From positions 1 through 64,000 of the forward strand of contig DAITMF010000003.1 in NCBI GenBank assembly GCA_036835325.1: 64,000 nucleotides of DNA, in the 5' to 3' direction. Numbering within the stretch: the first letter of the stretch is position 1; every line of letters starts with the position of its first letter. The notes beneath the pieces were generated by a model, which worked only from the letters and a program-made list of their open reading frames with translations, searched no databases and was not told the origin of the DNA. This DNA comes from CAMCHP01 sp036835325. Its GTDB lineage: Bacteria; Bacteroidota; Bacteroidia; Flavobacteriales_D; Sanyastnellaceae. Of this stretch, positions 34,703 through 43,030 are shown in pieces. A program made the translations under genes and the position numbers.

Positions 34703-36019
34703 CTAGGCATCACCGCTTCGCGCCGAACTCCAATCGATTTTGCGTGAGAAGTACATCGTGAGTGCAAGAATCAGGAAGATGCCAATGCTGCCAATCAACA
34801 GGGCGAGGTCTTGCAACTGAATCACCACGAAAATGAAGCCGTACAGCACGCTTAAGATGCCCGCAATCAGCAAGGTCAATGGCCCAGATTTCAGCACCGC
34901 CTTTACGTAACCCGTGATCAGCGCAATCGTGGCACCGGCTGCCAAACCAAAGGCGAAGTTGTAATCGATGTGCTCCGAGAGCGACAGCAACAGGGTGTAA
35001 AACACCACCAACGCCATGCCCACGAGCAGGTACTGTATGCTGTGAATGTGCACCTTCTTCGACACTTCAATGAAGAAGAACACCATGAAGGTGAGTCCGA
35101 TGAACAGAATGGCATAATGGATCGAGCGGTAGGTTTTCTGGTAGTCATCAACCGGCACGAGCAATTCAACACCAAACGAGGCATCTTCAACACTGTGGCC
35201 ATTGTTCGTCCACCATTGCGGAAAGTTGCGGTTCAGGTCGAAGACGCTCCATTGGGCCTCAAAGCCCTCGCTAGTCGGATTCGGGTTGGTTGGAAGGAAG
35301 GCGCCATTGAATTTGGGGTCAGGCCAGCTCGAACGAAGGGCCACATCGGTGACTTTGCCCATGGGGACAACGAAGAGGTGGCCGCTTCCGCGCAGCGAAA
35401 CATTCATCGTGAAGCGGTGCTGTGCAGCGGAGTCGTTTGTGAAGCCAATTGGGGTGTGCAATCCGGAATAAACGACATCGTTTGACGGTGTGCCGGGAGA
35501 GAAGAACGAACGTTTGTCGTCCCAAGCGACCTCGATTTGCGACTGAATGCCGCGCAGGTCGGTCACTCCGAGAACGAGTTCGGCCTTGTCGAATTCGAGG
35601 TCGGTCAAAGGCACATCAAGCGTGCTCAGGTCGGGCAAGTTGAAATCGCCCGAGATCTGCACATCGGTGGTGTAAACGGGGATTTCATAGATGCCGCGTT
35701 TGCGGATTTCGGGAAGAATGTCACCCGATACACTGAGGTTTTCGGGGAGGATGTGCAAGCGTTCGCGGTTTTCAGACACGATCGTTTTGCCGTTCGTGGT
35801 TTCGGTCACCGTGTACCGGGTGTACGGGATGGAGATGAACGGCCCGGTGAGTGTTTGTGCGTACCCCCACTTCGAGCTGACCTCGCTCACAGCTTCATCG
35901 CGGATGTTTTCGCGATCGCGGACGAGGCCTTCAATCATGGCGGTTGGAATCAGGAGCAGGAGCGCAAGGATGCCGATGGCAAAGAGCTTGAAGTAGATGC
36001 TGTTTACGAAGCTTTTCAT
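34703..36019 (-). CDS. creD: inner-membrane protein CreD
   Basis: A 438-residue CreD family protein: one N-terminal helix (about 9-28), a large periplasmic beta domain (30-300, including GPFISIPY and RERLHILPENL) and a block of five or six C-terminal helices (about 310-425). CreD in Proteobacteria responds to CreBC and affects envelope stress and colicin tolerance; no creB or creC is nearby. Monocistronic. Confidence 0.85.
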   Translation of the reverse strand: MKSFVNSIYFKLFAIGILALLLLIPTAMIEGLVRDRENIRDEAVSEVSSKWGYAQTLTGPFISIPYTRYTVTETTNGKTIVSENRERLHILPENLSVSGDILPEIRKRGIYEIPVYTTDVQISGDFNLPDLSTLDVPLTDLEFDKAELVLGVTDLRGIQSQIEVAWDDKRSFFSPGTPSNDVVYSGLHTPIGFTNDSAAQHRFTMNVSLRGSGHLFVVPMGKVTDVALRSSWPDPKFNGAFLPTNPNPTSEGFEAQWSVFDLNRNFPQWWTNNGHSVEDASFGVELLVPVDDYQKTYRSIHYAILFIGLTFMVFFFIEVSKKVHIHSIQYLLVGMALVVFYTLLLSLSEHIDYNFAFGLAAGATIALITGYVKAVLKSGPLTLLIAGILSVLYGFIFVVIQLQDLALLIGSIGIFLILALTMYFSRKIDWSSARSGDA

Positions 36020-36113
36020 GGTCGTGGTTTGAATCGTTCAAGCAACGCGCGACCGCAATCGGCTGTTATGCCTGAGTTGCGAATTTGGGAAAAGTTGGGA
36101 AGTAGAGGGAGAC

Positions 36114-36365
36114 TCACCGCTTCCTTCCCTTCCCCTTGCTGCAATGCGATTGAAGCAGGTGGCTGTTGTTGCTGCGGCCTGAAGCGGCCTTGCGCTTCTG
36201 GCGCTTCACGCGAAAGCCGCGGTAAGTGCGCATGGGTTTCGGACGGGCTTCAGCGCTGCTTTCGTGGGCAAACGAAGCGAGGTCAACCGACAAAGCAGCG
36301 TTGGCATTGGAAGGGTTTCCCATCCATCCAACCAAACAGAAAAAGAAAATGAGAAGGTTACGCAT
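36114..36365 (-). CDS. small secreted basic protein, unknown
   Basis: An 83-residue protein with a signal peptide (MRNLLIFFFCLVGWMG to about residue 24, ANAA) and a strongly basic mature part, RTYRGFRVKRQKRKAAS and a Lys/Arg-Gly tail (KGKGRKR). The mature region would be a cationic periplasmic or extracellular peptide. I recognise no family with confidence. One CATCCATCC motif falls in the signal-peptide region. Expression is plausible but unproven. Confidence 0.5.
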   Translation of the reverse strand: MRNLLIFFFCLVGWMGNPSNANAALSVDLASFAHESSAEARPKPMRTYRGFRVKRQKRKAASGRSNNSHLLQSHCSKGKGRKR

Positions 36366-36464
36366 GGCTGCTCCGTTTACTTCAAAACGGCTGAATAGGT
36401 TGTGGAATTGTCTGACATTTTTTTCAGACGATTAAGGCTGCCCTTTGGCTGCGCTTGCAAAACA

Positions 36465-37331
36465 TCAAGCGCTCTTGGCTGTGCGCAGTGCACTGATGCC
36501 TTTGACGATGGCGAAAACAACCGTTCCAACCAAAAGGCCGGTAACAACCTCAGCCAGCAGTGAGGGCCAAGCGTGAAGGATGTCATGAATGACGTGAATG
36601 TTGTGCACAAAAATGCCTCCCGCGACGAGCACCAGTGCCGCAGTGCCGAGCGCGCCGATAATGCGAATCAACACGGGCAGGGCACGAATGAAGAACCGAC
36701 CAATGGCGCGGGTGGTTGAACTGTCGCTGCGGGTGAGCACAAGTCCGAAGTCGTCGAGACGCACAATCAACGCTACCATGCCGTACACGCCAATAGTTGC
36801 AAGAATGGCGACCACCGAAACGGTGCCGATTTGGATGTCAAGCGGCTGGTCGGTTACTGTGCTCAAGGCAATGATGACGATTTCGACCGACAGAATGAAG
36901 TCAACCAAGATGGCTGACCGAATTCGCTGTTTCTCAAAGGCTTTGAGTTCTTCTTCGCTGAGTTGGTGCTTTTTCTTTTCTTTTTTTGGGGATGGATGAG
37001 GGAAGATGTATTCCGAAATTTTTTCAATCGCTTCATAGGCGAGGAAGGCTCCGCCGAGCAGAAGGATCGGTGTGATGGCCGCCGGAAGGAAGGCACTCAG
37101 CAAGAAGGCGATGGGTAGAATGATCAGCTTGTTGAGGAATGATCTTTTGGTAATCACCCACAGCACGGGAAGCTCGCGCGACGCGCTGAAGCCAACCGCT
37201 TTTTCGGCGTTTACCGCCAAGTCGTCGCCAAGGATGCCCGCGGTTTTTTTGGTCGCGATTTTCGACATCGAAGCCACATCGTCCATCAGTGCGGCGATGT
37301 CGTCGAGCAAGGCAAAGAAACCTGATGCCAT
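36465..37331 (-). CDS. DUF808/YedI-family inner-membrane protein
   Basis: A 288-residue membrane protein matching the DUF808 family: the N-terminal MASGFFALLDDIAALMDD and TAGILGDDLAVNAEK, then six or so helices, with LPVLWVITKRSFLNKLIILP. Function is unknown in any organism. The cytosolic loop at about residues 110-135 contains HPSPKKEKKK, encoded by a CATCCATCCCC-A-tract motif, longer and more basic than I expect. Confidence 0.82.
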   Translation of the reverse strand: MASGFFALLDDIAALMDDVASMSKIATKKTAGILGDDLAVNAEKAVGFSASRELPVLWVITKRSFLNKLIILPIAFLLSAFLPAAITPILLLGGAFLAYEAIEKISEYIFPHPSPKKEKKKHQLSEEELKAFEKQRIRSAILVDFILSVEIVIIALSTVTDQPLDIQIGTVSVVAILATIGVYGMVALIVRLDDFGLVLTRSDSSTTRAIGRFFIRALPVLIRIIGALGTAALVLVAGGIFVHNIHVIHDILHAWPSLLAEVVTGLLVGTVVFAIVKGISALRTAKSA

Positions 37332-37403
37332 AAAGCTGCGCGTTTGTGCGGGTAAAGCTAGTTAAAGCTGCACAAATGCGGTGAGACGATCACGGTTGTC
37401 GAC

Positions 37404-38213
37404 TTAGTCAGCGACGCAAGGCAGGTTTAGCGCCGGAATGGGGTCAACGATGCCATCGGCTTGGTACACACGCACGTAATCAACGTACATGGTGGCGGGC
37501 AGAGCTGATGCATCTACAGTGAAGCCCGGCCAATTGCCGCCGATCGCCATGTTGAGGATGAGGAAGTACGAGTGATGGAATTCGTTGGTGTCGTTGATGC
37601 CGTTGGTGGTATTGGCGACATGGTAGAGGTTGCCGTCAACAAACCAGCGGATGCCGGTTTCGTCCCATTCTACGCTGTAGACGTGGAACTCCGTAACATC
37701 AATGGGGGTGCTGCCACCGAAGAATACATGTCCGTTATTGAACCAATGGATGGTTCCGTGCACGTTGGGGTCGGTGTTTACGTGCTCCATGATGTCGATT
37801 TCGCCGCAGCGTGGCCAACCAACGCGGGGGAAGTAGTCGCCAAGCATCCAGAAGGCCGGCCACGAGCCGGTGAATGAAGGCATTTTGATGCGCGCTTCAA
37901 CACGGCCGTACTTGAACGAGCGTCCGCACTGGGTTTTCATGCGCGTTGAGGTGTAGTTCATGCCCCCGAAGTTTTCGGCTTTGGCGGTGATTTCGAGCAT
38001 ACCGTCAACCACTGCGGCGTTTTCAGCGCGGTAGAATTGCAGTTCGTTGTTGCCCCAACCGTTGTTTCCGGTGCCGATTTCGAAGGTCCAGGCATCGCTG
38101 ATGCCGTTGGTGAATTCGTCGGCCCAAACAAGTTGGTAATTCTGGGCGTTTGTAGTGAACGCTGCAGCGAAGAGTGCTACAAAGAGGGCGAGTGATGAGG
38201 TTTTCGTCGTCAT
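37404..38213 (-). CDS. secreted GH16 beta-glucanase (laminarinase-like)
   Basis: A 269-residue exported glycoside hydrolase with a signal peptide ending near TNAQ (residue 24). The GH16 active-site motif GEIDIMEH is present (Glu138 nucleophile, Asp140, Glu143 acid/base). It should cut beta-1,3 or mixed beta-1,3/1,4 glucans such as laminarin, consistent with algal polysaccharide use. There is no T9SS sorting domain or binding module. It is divergent from the suf operon; its promoter overlaps a 7-bp dyad. Confidence 0.88.
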   Translation of the reverse strand: MTTKTSSLALFVALFAAAFTTNAQNYQLVWADEFTNGISDAWTFEIGTGNNGWGNNELQFYRAENAAVVDGMLEITAKAENFGGMNYTSTRMKTQCGRSFKYGRVEARIKMPSFTGSWPAFWMLGDYFPRVGWPRCGEIDIMEHVNTDPNVHGTIHWFNNGHVFFGGSTPIDVTEFHVYSVEWDETGIRWFVDGNLYHVANTTNGINDTNEFHHSYFLILNMAIGGNWPGFTVDASALPATMYVDYVRVYQADGIVDPIPALNLPCVAD

Positions 38214-38228
38214 GAGCAGCAAGTTACA

Positions 38229-38254
38229 CAAAGATATTGTCGAATTTACAATAT
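38229..38254 (-). promoter_or_regulatory. GH16 promoter (TATCTTTG) with an overlapping ATATTGT/ACAATAT dyad
   Basis: TATCTTTG (38229-38236 on the minus strand) lies 15 nt before the ATG. A perfect dyad ATATTGT-N7-ACAATAT at 38234-38254 overlaps its 5-prime edge, a place where a bound regulator would block RNA polymerase. Confidence 0.5.
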
Positions 38255-38289
38255 GACAGAAGTCAGTTTTTTAGACGGCTTGGGGGCTC

Positions 38290-38310
38290 AATTTAGAAGT
38301 GTTCTAAATT
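38290..38310. promoter_or_regulatory. candidate operator in front of the suf operon
   Basis: A perfect dyad: AATTTAGAA (38290-38298), spacer GTG, TTCTAAATT (38302-38310). It covers the -33 region of the suf promoter, ideally placed for repression. The TTTAGAA-N3-TTCTAAA shape resembles sites of the Fur superfamily (Irr-type elements), which would fit iron or haem control of iron-sulfur assembly. Confidence 0.6.
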
Positions 38311-38317
38311 AAAGTCG

Positions 38318-38325
38318 TACCTTTG
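38318..38325 (+). promoter_or_regulatory. -7 box (TACCTTTG) of the suf operon
   Basis: Exact TAnnTTTG match, 8 nt after the dyad operator and 36 nt before the first start codon. Confidence 0.5.
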
Positions 38326-38361
38326 CAACATCAACGGAAATCACCTGTTATAGGTATTGCT

Positions 38362-38688
38362 ATGATTAAGGTAAATGATAACGCGCGTGAGCAAGTAGCC
38401 AAGCTCAAAGTCACTGAAGGCCACAGCGATGAGGCATTCATTCGTGTGGCGGTAAGGGGCGGAGGCTGTTCAGGCCTGATGTACGACCTTCACTTCGACA
38501 CCGCCATGGCAGAGGGCGACCAGGTGTTTGAAGACAACGGCGTGAAGGTCGTTGTTGACCGCAAGAGCTTTTTGTACCTCGTAGGCACGGAGCTTGACTT
38601 CAGCGGTGGTTTGAACGGCAAAGGCTTCGTATTCATCAATCCGAACGCAAGTCGCACCTGCGGTTGCGGGGAGAGTTTCTCGATTTAA
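38362..38688 (+). CDS. sufA: A-type iron-sulfur carrier (SufA/IscA family)
   Basis: A 108-residue HesB/IscA-fold protein with the three cluster-ligand cysteines: GGGCSGLMY and CGCGESF at the C-terminus. It carries nascent [4Fe-4S] clusters from SufBCD to apo-proteins. It is first in the suf operon, downstream of the dyad operator. Start is ATG 38362 (MIKVNDNAREQ); a 13-residue upstream extension has no similarity. Confidence 0.9.
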   Translation: MIKVNDNAREQVAKLKVTEGHSDEAFIRVAVRGGGCSGLMYDLHFDTAMAEGDQVFEDNGVKVVVDRKSFLYLVGTELDFSGGLNGKGFVFINPNASRTCGCGESFSI

Positions 38689-38761
38689 CGGACGTCATTC
38701 GGGACGGTCACCATCCGCCGAAGGCGAAATCCAAAAAAAACATACAACGAACAGCAACGAC

Positions 38762-40207
38762 ATGGCATACGAAGGAGACGATCTGCTGGAGGAAGTAACC
38801 CGCAAGGAGTACGAGTTCGGTTGGACGACCAACATTGAGTCAGACAAGGCCCCTCCGGGGATCAATGAAGGAATTATACGGTTCATTTCGGCCAAGAAGA
38901 ACGAGCCGGAGTGGATGCTTGAGTGGCGCTTGGACGCATTTCGGACCTGGTCGAAGATGACTGAGCCCGAATGGGCGCACGTGAGCTACACCAAGCCCGA
39001 TTTTCAGGCCATCAGCTACTATGCCGCGCCGAAGCAGAAGAAGAAACTTGACTCGCTTGACGAAGTTGATCCCGAGTTGCGCCGCACGATGGAAAAGCTC
39101 GGCATTTCGCTTGAAGAGCAAAAGCGTTTGACTGGCGTGGCGGTTGATTTCGTGATGGATTCAGTATCGGTGGCCACCACCTTCAAGGAGAAGCTGGGCG
39201 AATTGGGCATCATTTTCTGCTCGATGAGCGAAGCGATTCAAAACCACCCCGATTTGGTGAAGAAGTACTTGGGTTCGGTAGTTCCGAAATCTGACAACTT
39301 CTACGCAGCGCTGAACAGTGCTGTATTTACCGACGGGTCATTCTGTTACATTCCGAAGGGCGTTCGTTGTCCGATGGAGTTGAGCACCTACTTCCGCATC
39401 AACGAAGCGGGAACCGGCCAGTTCGAGCGCACCCTCGTGATTGCCGATGAGGGCAGTTATGTTAGCTATTTGGAAGGATGCACCGCACCGCAACGCGACG
39501 AGAACCAGCTGCACGCCGCAGTGGTTGAGCTGGTGGCGCTTGACGAAGCCGAAATCAAGTACAGCACTGTACAAAACTGGTACCCAGGTGACGCTGAGGG
39601 CAAGGGCGGCGTGTTCAACTTCGTAACCAAGCGCGGCATTTGCGAGCGCAAGGCCAAGATTTCATGGACGCAAGTTGAAACCGGCTCGGCCATCACCTGG
39701 AAGTACCCGAGCTGCATTTTGAAGGGCGATTACTCGGTAGGAGAATTCTACTCGGTAGCCGTTACCAACAAGAGGCAGCAAGCCGATACCGGAACGAAAA
39801 TGATCCACATCGGTCGCAACACCAGCAGCACCATCATTTCAAAGGGCATCTCGGCCGGAAACAGCCAGAACAGCTACCGCGGTTTGGTGCAGATCAACAA
39901 AACGGCTGATAACGCCCGCAACTTCAGTCAGTGCGATTCGTTGCTCATGACCGACCGCTGCGGAGCGCACACCTTCCCGTACATCGAAGTGAAGAACAAG
40001 TCGGCCAAGGTGGAGCACGAAGCAACGACCTCGAAGATTGGTGAAGACCAAATTTTCTATTGCCGCCAACGCGGACTCAGCGAAGAGAAGGCCATATCAC
40101 TCATTGTGAACGGCTACGCCAAAGAAGTATTGAACAAGCTCCCGATGGAGTTTGCGGTGGAAGCTCAGAAATTACTCGCGATTTCACTCGAAGGCAGCGT
40201 GGGCTAA
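38762..40207 (+). CDS. sufB: iron-sulfur assembly scaffold subunit SufB
   Basis: A 481-residue beta-helix scaffold of the SufBCD complex, the cluster-building platform. Typical features are VMDSVSVATTFKEKLGELG, SYVSYLEGCTAPQRDENQLHAAVVEL (conserved Cys) and ISAGNSQNSYRGLV near the C-terminus. Full length. It lies 73 bp after sufA and 55 bp before sufC in one transcript. Confidence 0.96.
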   Translation: MAYEGDDLLEEVTRKEYEFGWTTNIESDKAPPGINEGIIRFISAKKNEPEWMLEWRLDAFRTWSKMTEPEWAHVSYTKPDFQAISYYAAPKQKKKLDSLDEVDPELRRTMEKLGISLEEQKRLTGVAVDFVMDSVSVATTFKEKLGELGIIFCSMSEAIQNHPDLVKKYLGSVVPKSDNFYAALNSAVFTDGSFCYIPKGVRCPMELSTYFRINEAGTGQFERTLVIADEGSYVSYLEGCTAPQRDENQLHAAVVELVALDEAEIKYSTVQNWYPGDAEGKGGVFNFVTKRGICERKAKISWTQVETGSAITWKYPSCILKGDYSVGEFYSVAVTNKRQQADTGTKMIHIGRNTSSTIISKGISAGNSQNSYRGLVQINKTADNARNFSQCDSLLMTDRCGAHTFPYIEVKNKSAKVEHEATTSKIGEDQIFYCRQRGLSEEKAISLIVNGYAKEVLNKLPMEFAVEAQKLLAISLEGSVG

Positions 40208-40262
40208 GCACGAAGTAAACGAATGCAAAAAAGGTGATACACCTTACGAAAGATTGAATACC

Positions 40263-41015
40263 ATGTTGAAAATCAACAACCTGCACGCTTCGGTTGAAGG
40301 CGTGGAAATTTTGAAAGGACTTTCACTTGAGGTGAAACCCGGTGAAGTGCATGCCATTATGGGCCCCAACGGCTCGGGCAAAAGCACCTTGGCCAGCGTA
40401 TTGGCCGGACACGAAGATTACGAGATCACCGAAGGCTCGGTTGAGCTTGACGGCAAAGACCTGCTCGAACTCGAAGTGGAAGAGCGCGCCGGTGAAGGTC
40501 TGTTCTTGGCCTTCCAGTACCCCGTGGAGATTCCCGGTGTGAGCAACATCAACTTTTTGCGCGCCGCATTGAACGACATTCGTACCTACCGCGAGCAAGA
40601 TCCGGTGAGTGCATCTGATTTCCTCAAGTTGGTAAAAGAGAAATCGGCGCTGGTTGAGTTGGACGGCAAGCTGGCCAACCGCTCAGTGAATGAAGGCTTT
40701 TCAGGTGGAGAGAAGAAGCGCAATGAAGTGTTTCAGATGGCCATGCTAGAGCCGAAGCTCGCTGTGCTTGACGAAACCGACTCGGGCCTCGACATTGACG
40801 CCTTGAAGATTGTGGCGCACGGTGTAAACGCGATGCGCAGCAGTGAACGTTCGTTCATTGTGATTACCCACTACCAGCGTTTGCTCGATTACATTGTGCC
40901 CGATTACGTGCACGTGTTGGTGAACGGCCGCATTGTCAAGAGCGGCTCCAAAGAGCTCGCGCTTGAACTCGAAGCACGCGGCTACGATTGGATCAAAGAA
41001 GAACTCATTGCATAA
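40263..41015 (+). CDS. sufC: iron-sulfur assembly ATPase SufC
   Basis: A 250-residue ABC-type ATPase. Walker A GPNGSGKST, signature FSGGEKKRNEV and Walker B LAVLDETDSGLDIDAL, with the acidic pair typical of SufC. It powers SufB-SufD conformational change in cluster assembly. The start is ATG 40263 (MLKINNLHASV). The next gene begins right after its stop. Confidence 0.96.
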   Translation: MLKINNLHASVEGVEILKGLSLEVKPGEVHAIMGPNGSGKSTLASVLAGHEDYEITEGSVELDGKDLLELEVEERAGEGLFLAFQYPVEIPGVSNINFLRAALNDIRTYREQDPVSASDFLKLVKEKSALVELDGKLANRSVNEGFSGGEKKRNEVFQMAMLEPKLAVLDETDSGLDIDALKIVAHGVNAMRSSERSFIVITHYQRLLDYIVPDYVHVLVNGRIVKSGSKELALELEARGYDWIKEELIA

Positions 41016-41024
41016 TTGAGCGGC

Positions 41025-42305
41025 ATGGACGTCATCACAGCAGTTGATCAGAAGAAAGAGGCCTTTGTACAAGGTCTCGACACGGCGTGCAAACGTCCGC
41101 TCGCGCCGGCTTCGCTTTTGGCAGAGGCCCGCGGTTTTGTGGAAGCGCTCCCTGTGCCTACCACCCGCACCGAAGCGTGGAAGTACACCCGTGTAGCCCG
41201 CATTGTAGCGATGAACCTGCAGCGCATCGATGAAGCCGTTGATGTGGCTCCTTACCTCTTGCCTGTTGCCGGAGACGCTGCGCGTTTGGTGTTGGTGAAC
41301 GGCAGGTTTCGGGCCGATTTGAGCATCCTTCCGAAGCAGGCAGGAATCCATGTGCAGCCCTTGGAAGACGCACTTCAGGCAGGCTTGGCTACCGGAATCG
41401 GAACGCTTTCGAACCAATCGAACGATTTTTTCGAGGCCGTGAATTTGGCGTACGCTGAATCGGGTGTTTACATCCGCGCAGCGAAAGGAAGCATCATTGA
41501 AAGCCCGGTGTACATCGTCCACCTGAGCTCGGGCCAGCAAACTCCCGCCGTATCACGCACCGTGATTGAAGTCGAAGAACGCGCCAGTTTGAACGTCATC
41601 TGGCACACCGCAGCAGTTGATGGGACAAGCGCTTTCAGCAGCCACGTCGCCGAGTGCTTCGTGGGCAAGAACGCCCGTTTGGAGATTGACAAGGTTCAAG
41701 ACGAAGCCGGCGAAGTTTTCCAGCACGCGACCGAATGGGTAGCGCAGGAGCGCGACAGCCGATTTGATATCCGTACCGTGACCCTTCGGGGCGCGTGGGT
41801 GCGCAACAACTTGAACGTGCGCATTAACGGCGAGAACTGTTCAACCAACCTTTTTGGCACCTACATGCCAATTGGCAAAGAGTTGATCGACAACCACACC
41901 ATGCTCGATCACCGCGTGCCGCACTGCGAGTCGAACGAGACCTACAAAGGGTTCTTGAACGACAAGTCAACCGGCGTATTCAACGGCAAGGTGTTTGTCC
42001 GCCAAGATGCCCAAAAAACCAATGCCTACCAGCAGAACAGCAACATCGTACTGAGCGACGACGCCACGATGAACGCCAAGCCGGAGCTCGAGATTTACGC
42101 TGACGACGTGAAGTGCAGCCACGGCTCAACCACCGGTCAGCTCGACGAAGAGGCGTTGTTTTACCTGCGTGCGCGCGGTTTGAAACTTGCAACCGCGCGT
42201 AAATTGTTGGTTGAGGCCTTTGTGGGCGAAATCATCGCTGAGATTGCCGATGACGGCGTGCGTGACTACTGCATTGCCCGACTTCACGAACGCGCCGGCG
42301 CATGA
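41025..42305 (+). CDS. sufD: iron-sulfur assembly subunit SufD
   Basis: A 426-residue beta-helix partner of SufB, including PTTRTEAWKYTRVARIV and the C-terminal DDVKCSHGSTTGQLDEEALFYLRARG. The conserved His of the last motif helps iron acquisition. The ATG at 41025 is preferred; a TTG at 41016 immediately after sufC is possible. Its stop overlaps tlyA by 4 bp. Confidence 0.94.
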   Translation: MDVITAVDQKKEAFVQGLDTACKRPLAPASLLAEARGFVEALPVPTTRTEAWKYTRVARIVAMNLQRIDEAVDVAPYLLPVAGDAARLVLVNGRFRADLSILPKQAGIHVQPLEDALQAGLATGIGTLSNQSNDFFEAVNLAYAESGVYIRAAKGSIIESPVYIVHLSSGQQTPAVSRTVIEVEERASLNVIWHTAAVDGTSAFSSHVAECFVGKNARLEIDKVQDEAGEVFQHATEWVAQERDSRFDIRTVTLRGAWVRNNLNVRINGENCSTNLFGTYMPIGKELIDNHTMLDHRVPHCESNETYKGFLNDKSTGVFNGKVFVRQDAQKTNAYQQNSNIVLSDDATMNAKPELEIYADDVKCSHGSTTGQLDEEALFYLRARGLKLATARKLLVEAFVGEIIAEIADDGVRDYCIARLHERAGA

Positions 42306-43030
42306 ACCCCATTCGATTGGATCAGTACTTGGTGCGCAGCGGCTTGGTAAGTTCGCGGGAGCGCGCCGGGGAGATGATCCGTCGGGGAGCGGTGAAGGCC
42401 AACGGCGTCGTGGTTGACCGTCCGGGCAAGAAATTTGACACTGAACCCGCTGTTGAGTTGCTTGAAGCCCCCATGCCGTGGGTTTCACGGGGTGCGTTGA
42501 AACTTCTGGCTGCGCTGGATGCTTTTAGTGTGGATGTGGATGGACGGACTTGCCTCGATGTAGGCGCCTCAACCGGAGGTTTCACTGAAGTGTTGCTCGA
42601 ACGTGGCGCGAAGAAAGTGTACGCCTTGGATGCAGGCACCGATCAGCTCGCCGAGCGCTTGCGGATGGACGACCGAGTGGTGAGTTTGGAACAGCAAAAC
42701 ATCCGTACAGCGCCAGATGACTTGCTTGGAGAGAAGGTTTCTTTGGTCGTGGTGGATGTTTCGTTTATCAGTTTGAAGCTCATCCTTCCGGAACTAAAAC
42801 GCTTCACCGCACCCGGTGCCGACGTTATCGCGCTGGTAAAACCCCAGTTTGAGGTGGGTCCGGCCGGTTTGAACAAGCACGGCGTGGTGAAGAATGAAAA
42901 ACTGCAGCAGTTTGCGCTTCGCGAAGTCGTGGCAAATGCTGAAAACGTAGGCTACCGCGTTGCCGAACCCATTGAATCGCCGGTAAAAGGCGGCGAAGGA
43001 AATACAGAATATCTGATACACTTGAAATGA
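42302..43030 (+). CDS. tlyA: TlyA-family rRNA 2-prime-O-methyltransferase, inserted in the suf operon
   Basis: A 242-residue fusion of an N-terminal S4 RNA-binding domain (RLDQYLVRSGLVSSRERAGEMI) and an FtsJ-type methyltransferase (CLDVGASTGGFTEVLLERG, VVVDVSFISL, ALVKPQFEVG). TlyA methylates 16S/23S rRNA cytidines in actinobacteria; some relatives are annotated hemolysins. It shares ATGA overlaps with sufD before and sufS after, so its translation is coupled to both. I know of no mechanistic link to iron-sulfur assembly. Confidence 0.9.
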   Translation: MNPIRLDQYLVRSGLVSSRERAGEMIRRGAVKANGVVVDRPGKKFDTEPAVELLEAPMPWVSRGALKLLAALDAFSVDVDGRTCLDVGASTGGFTEVLLERGAKKVYALDAGTDQLAERLRMDDRVVSLEQQNIRTAPDDLLGEKVSLVVVDVSFISLKLILPELKRFTAPGADVIALVKPQFEVGPAGLNKHGVVKNEKLQQFALREVVANAENVGYRVAEPIESPVKGGEGNTEYLIHLK

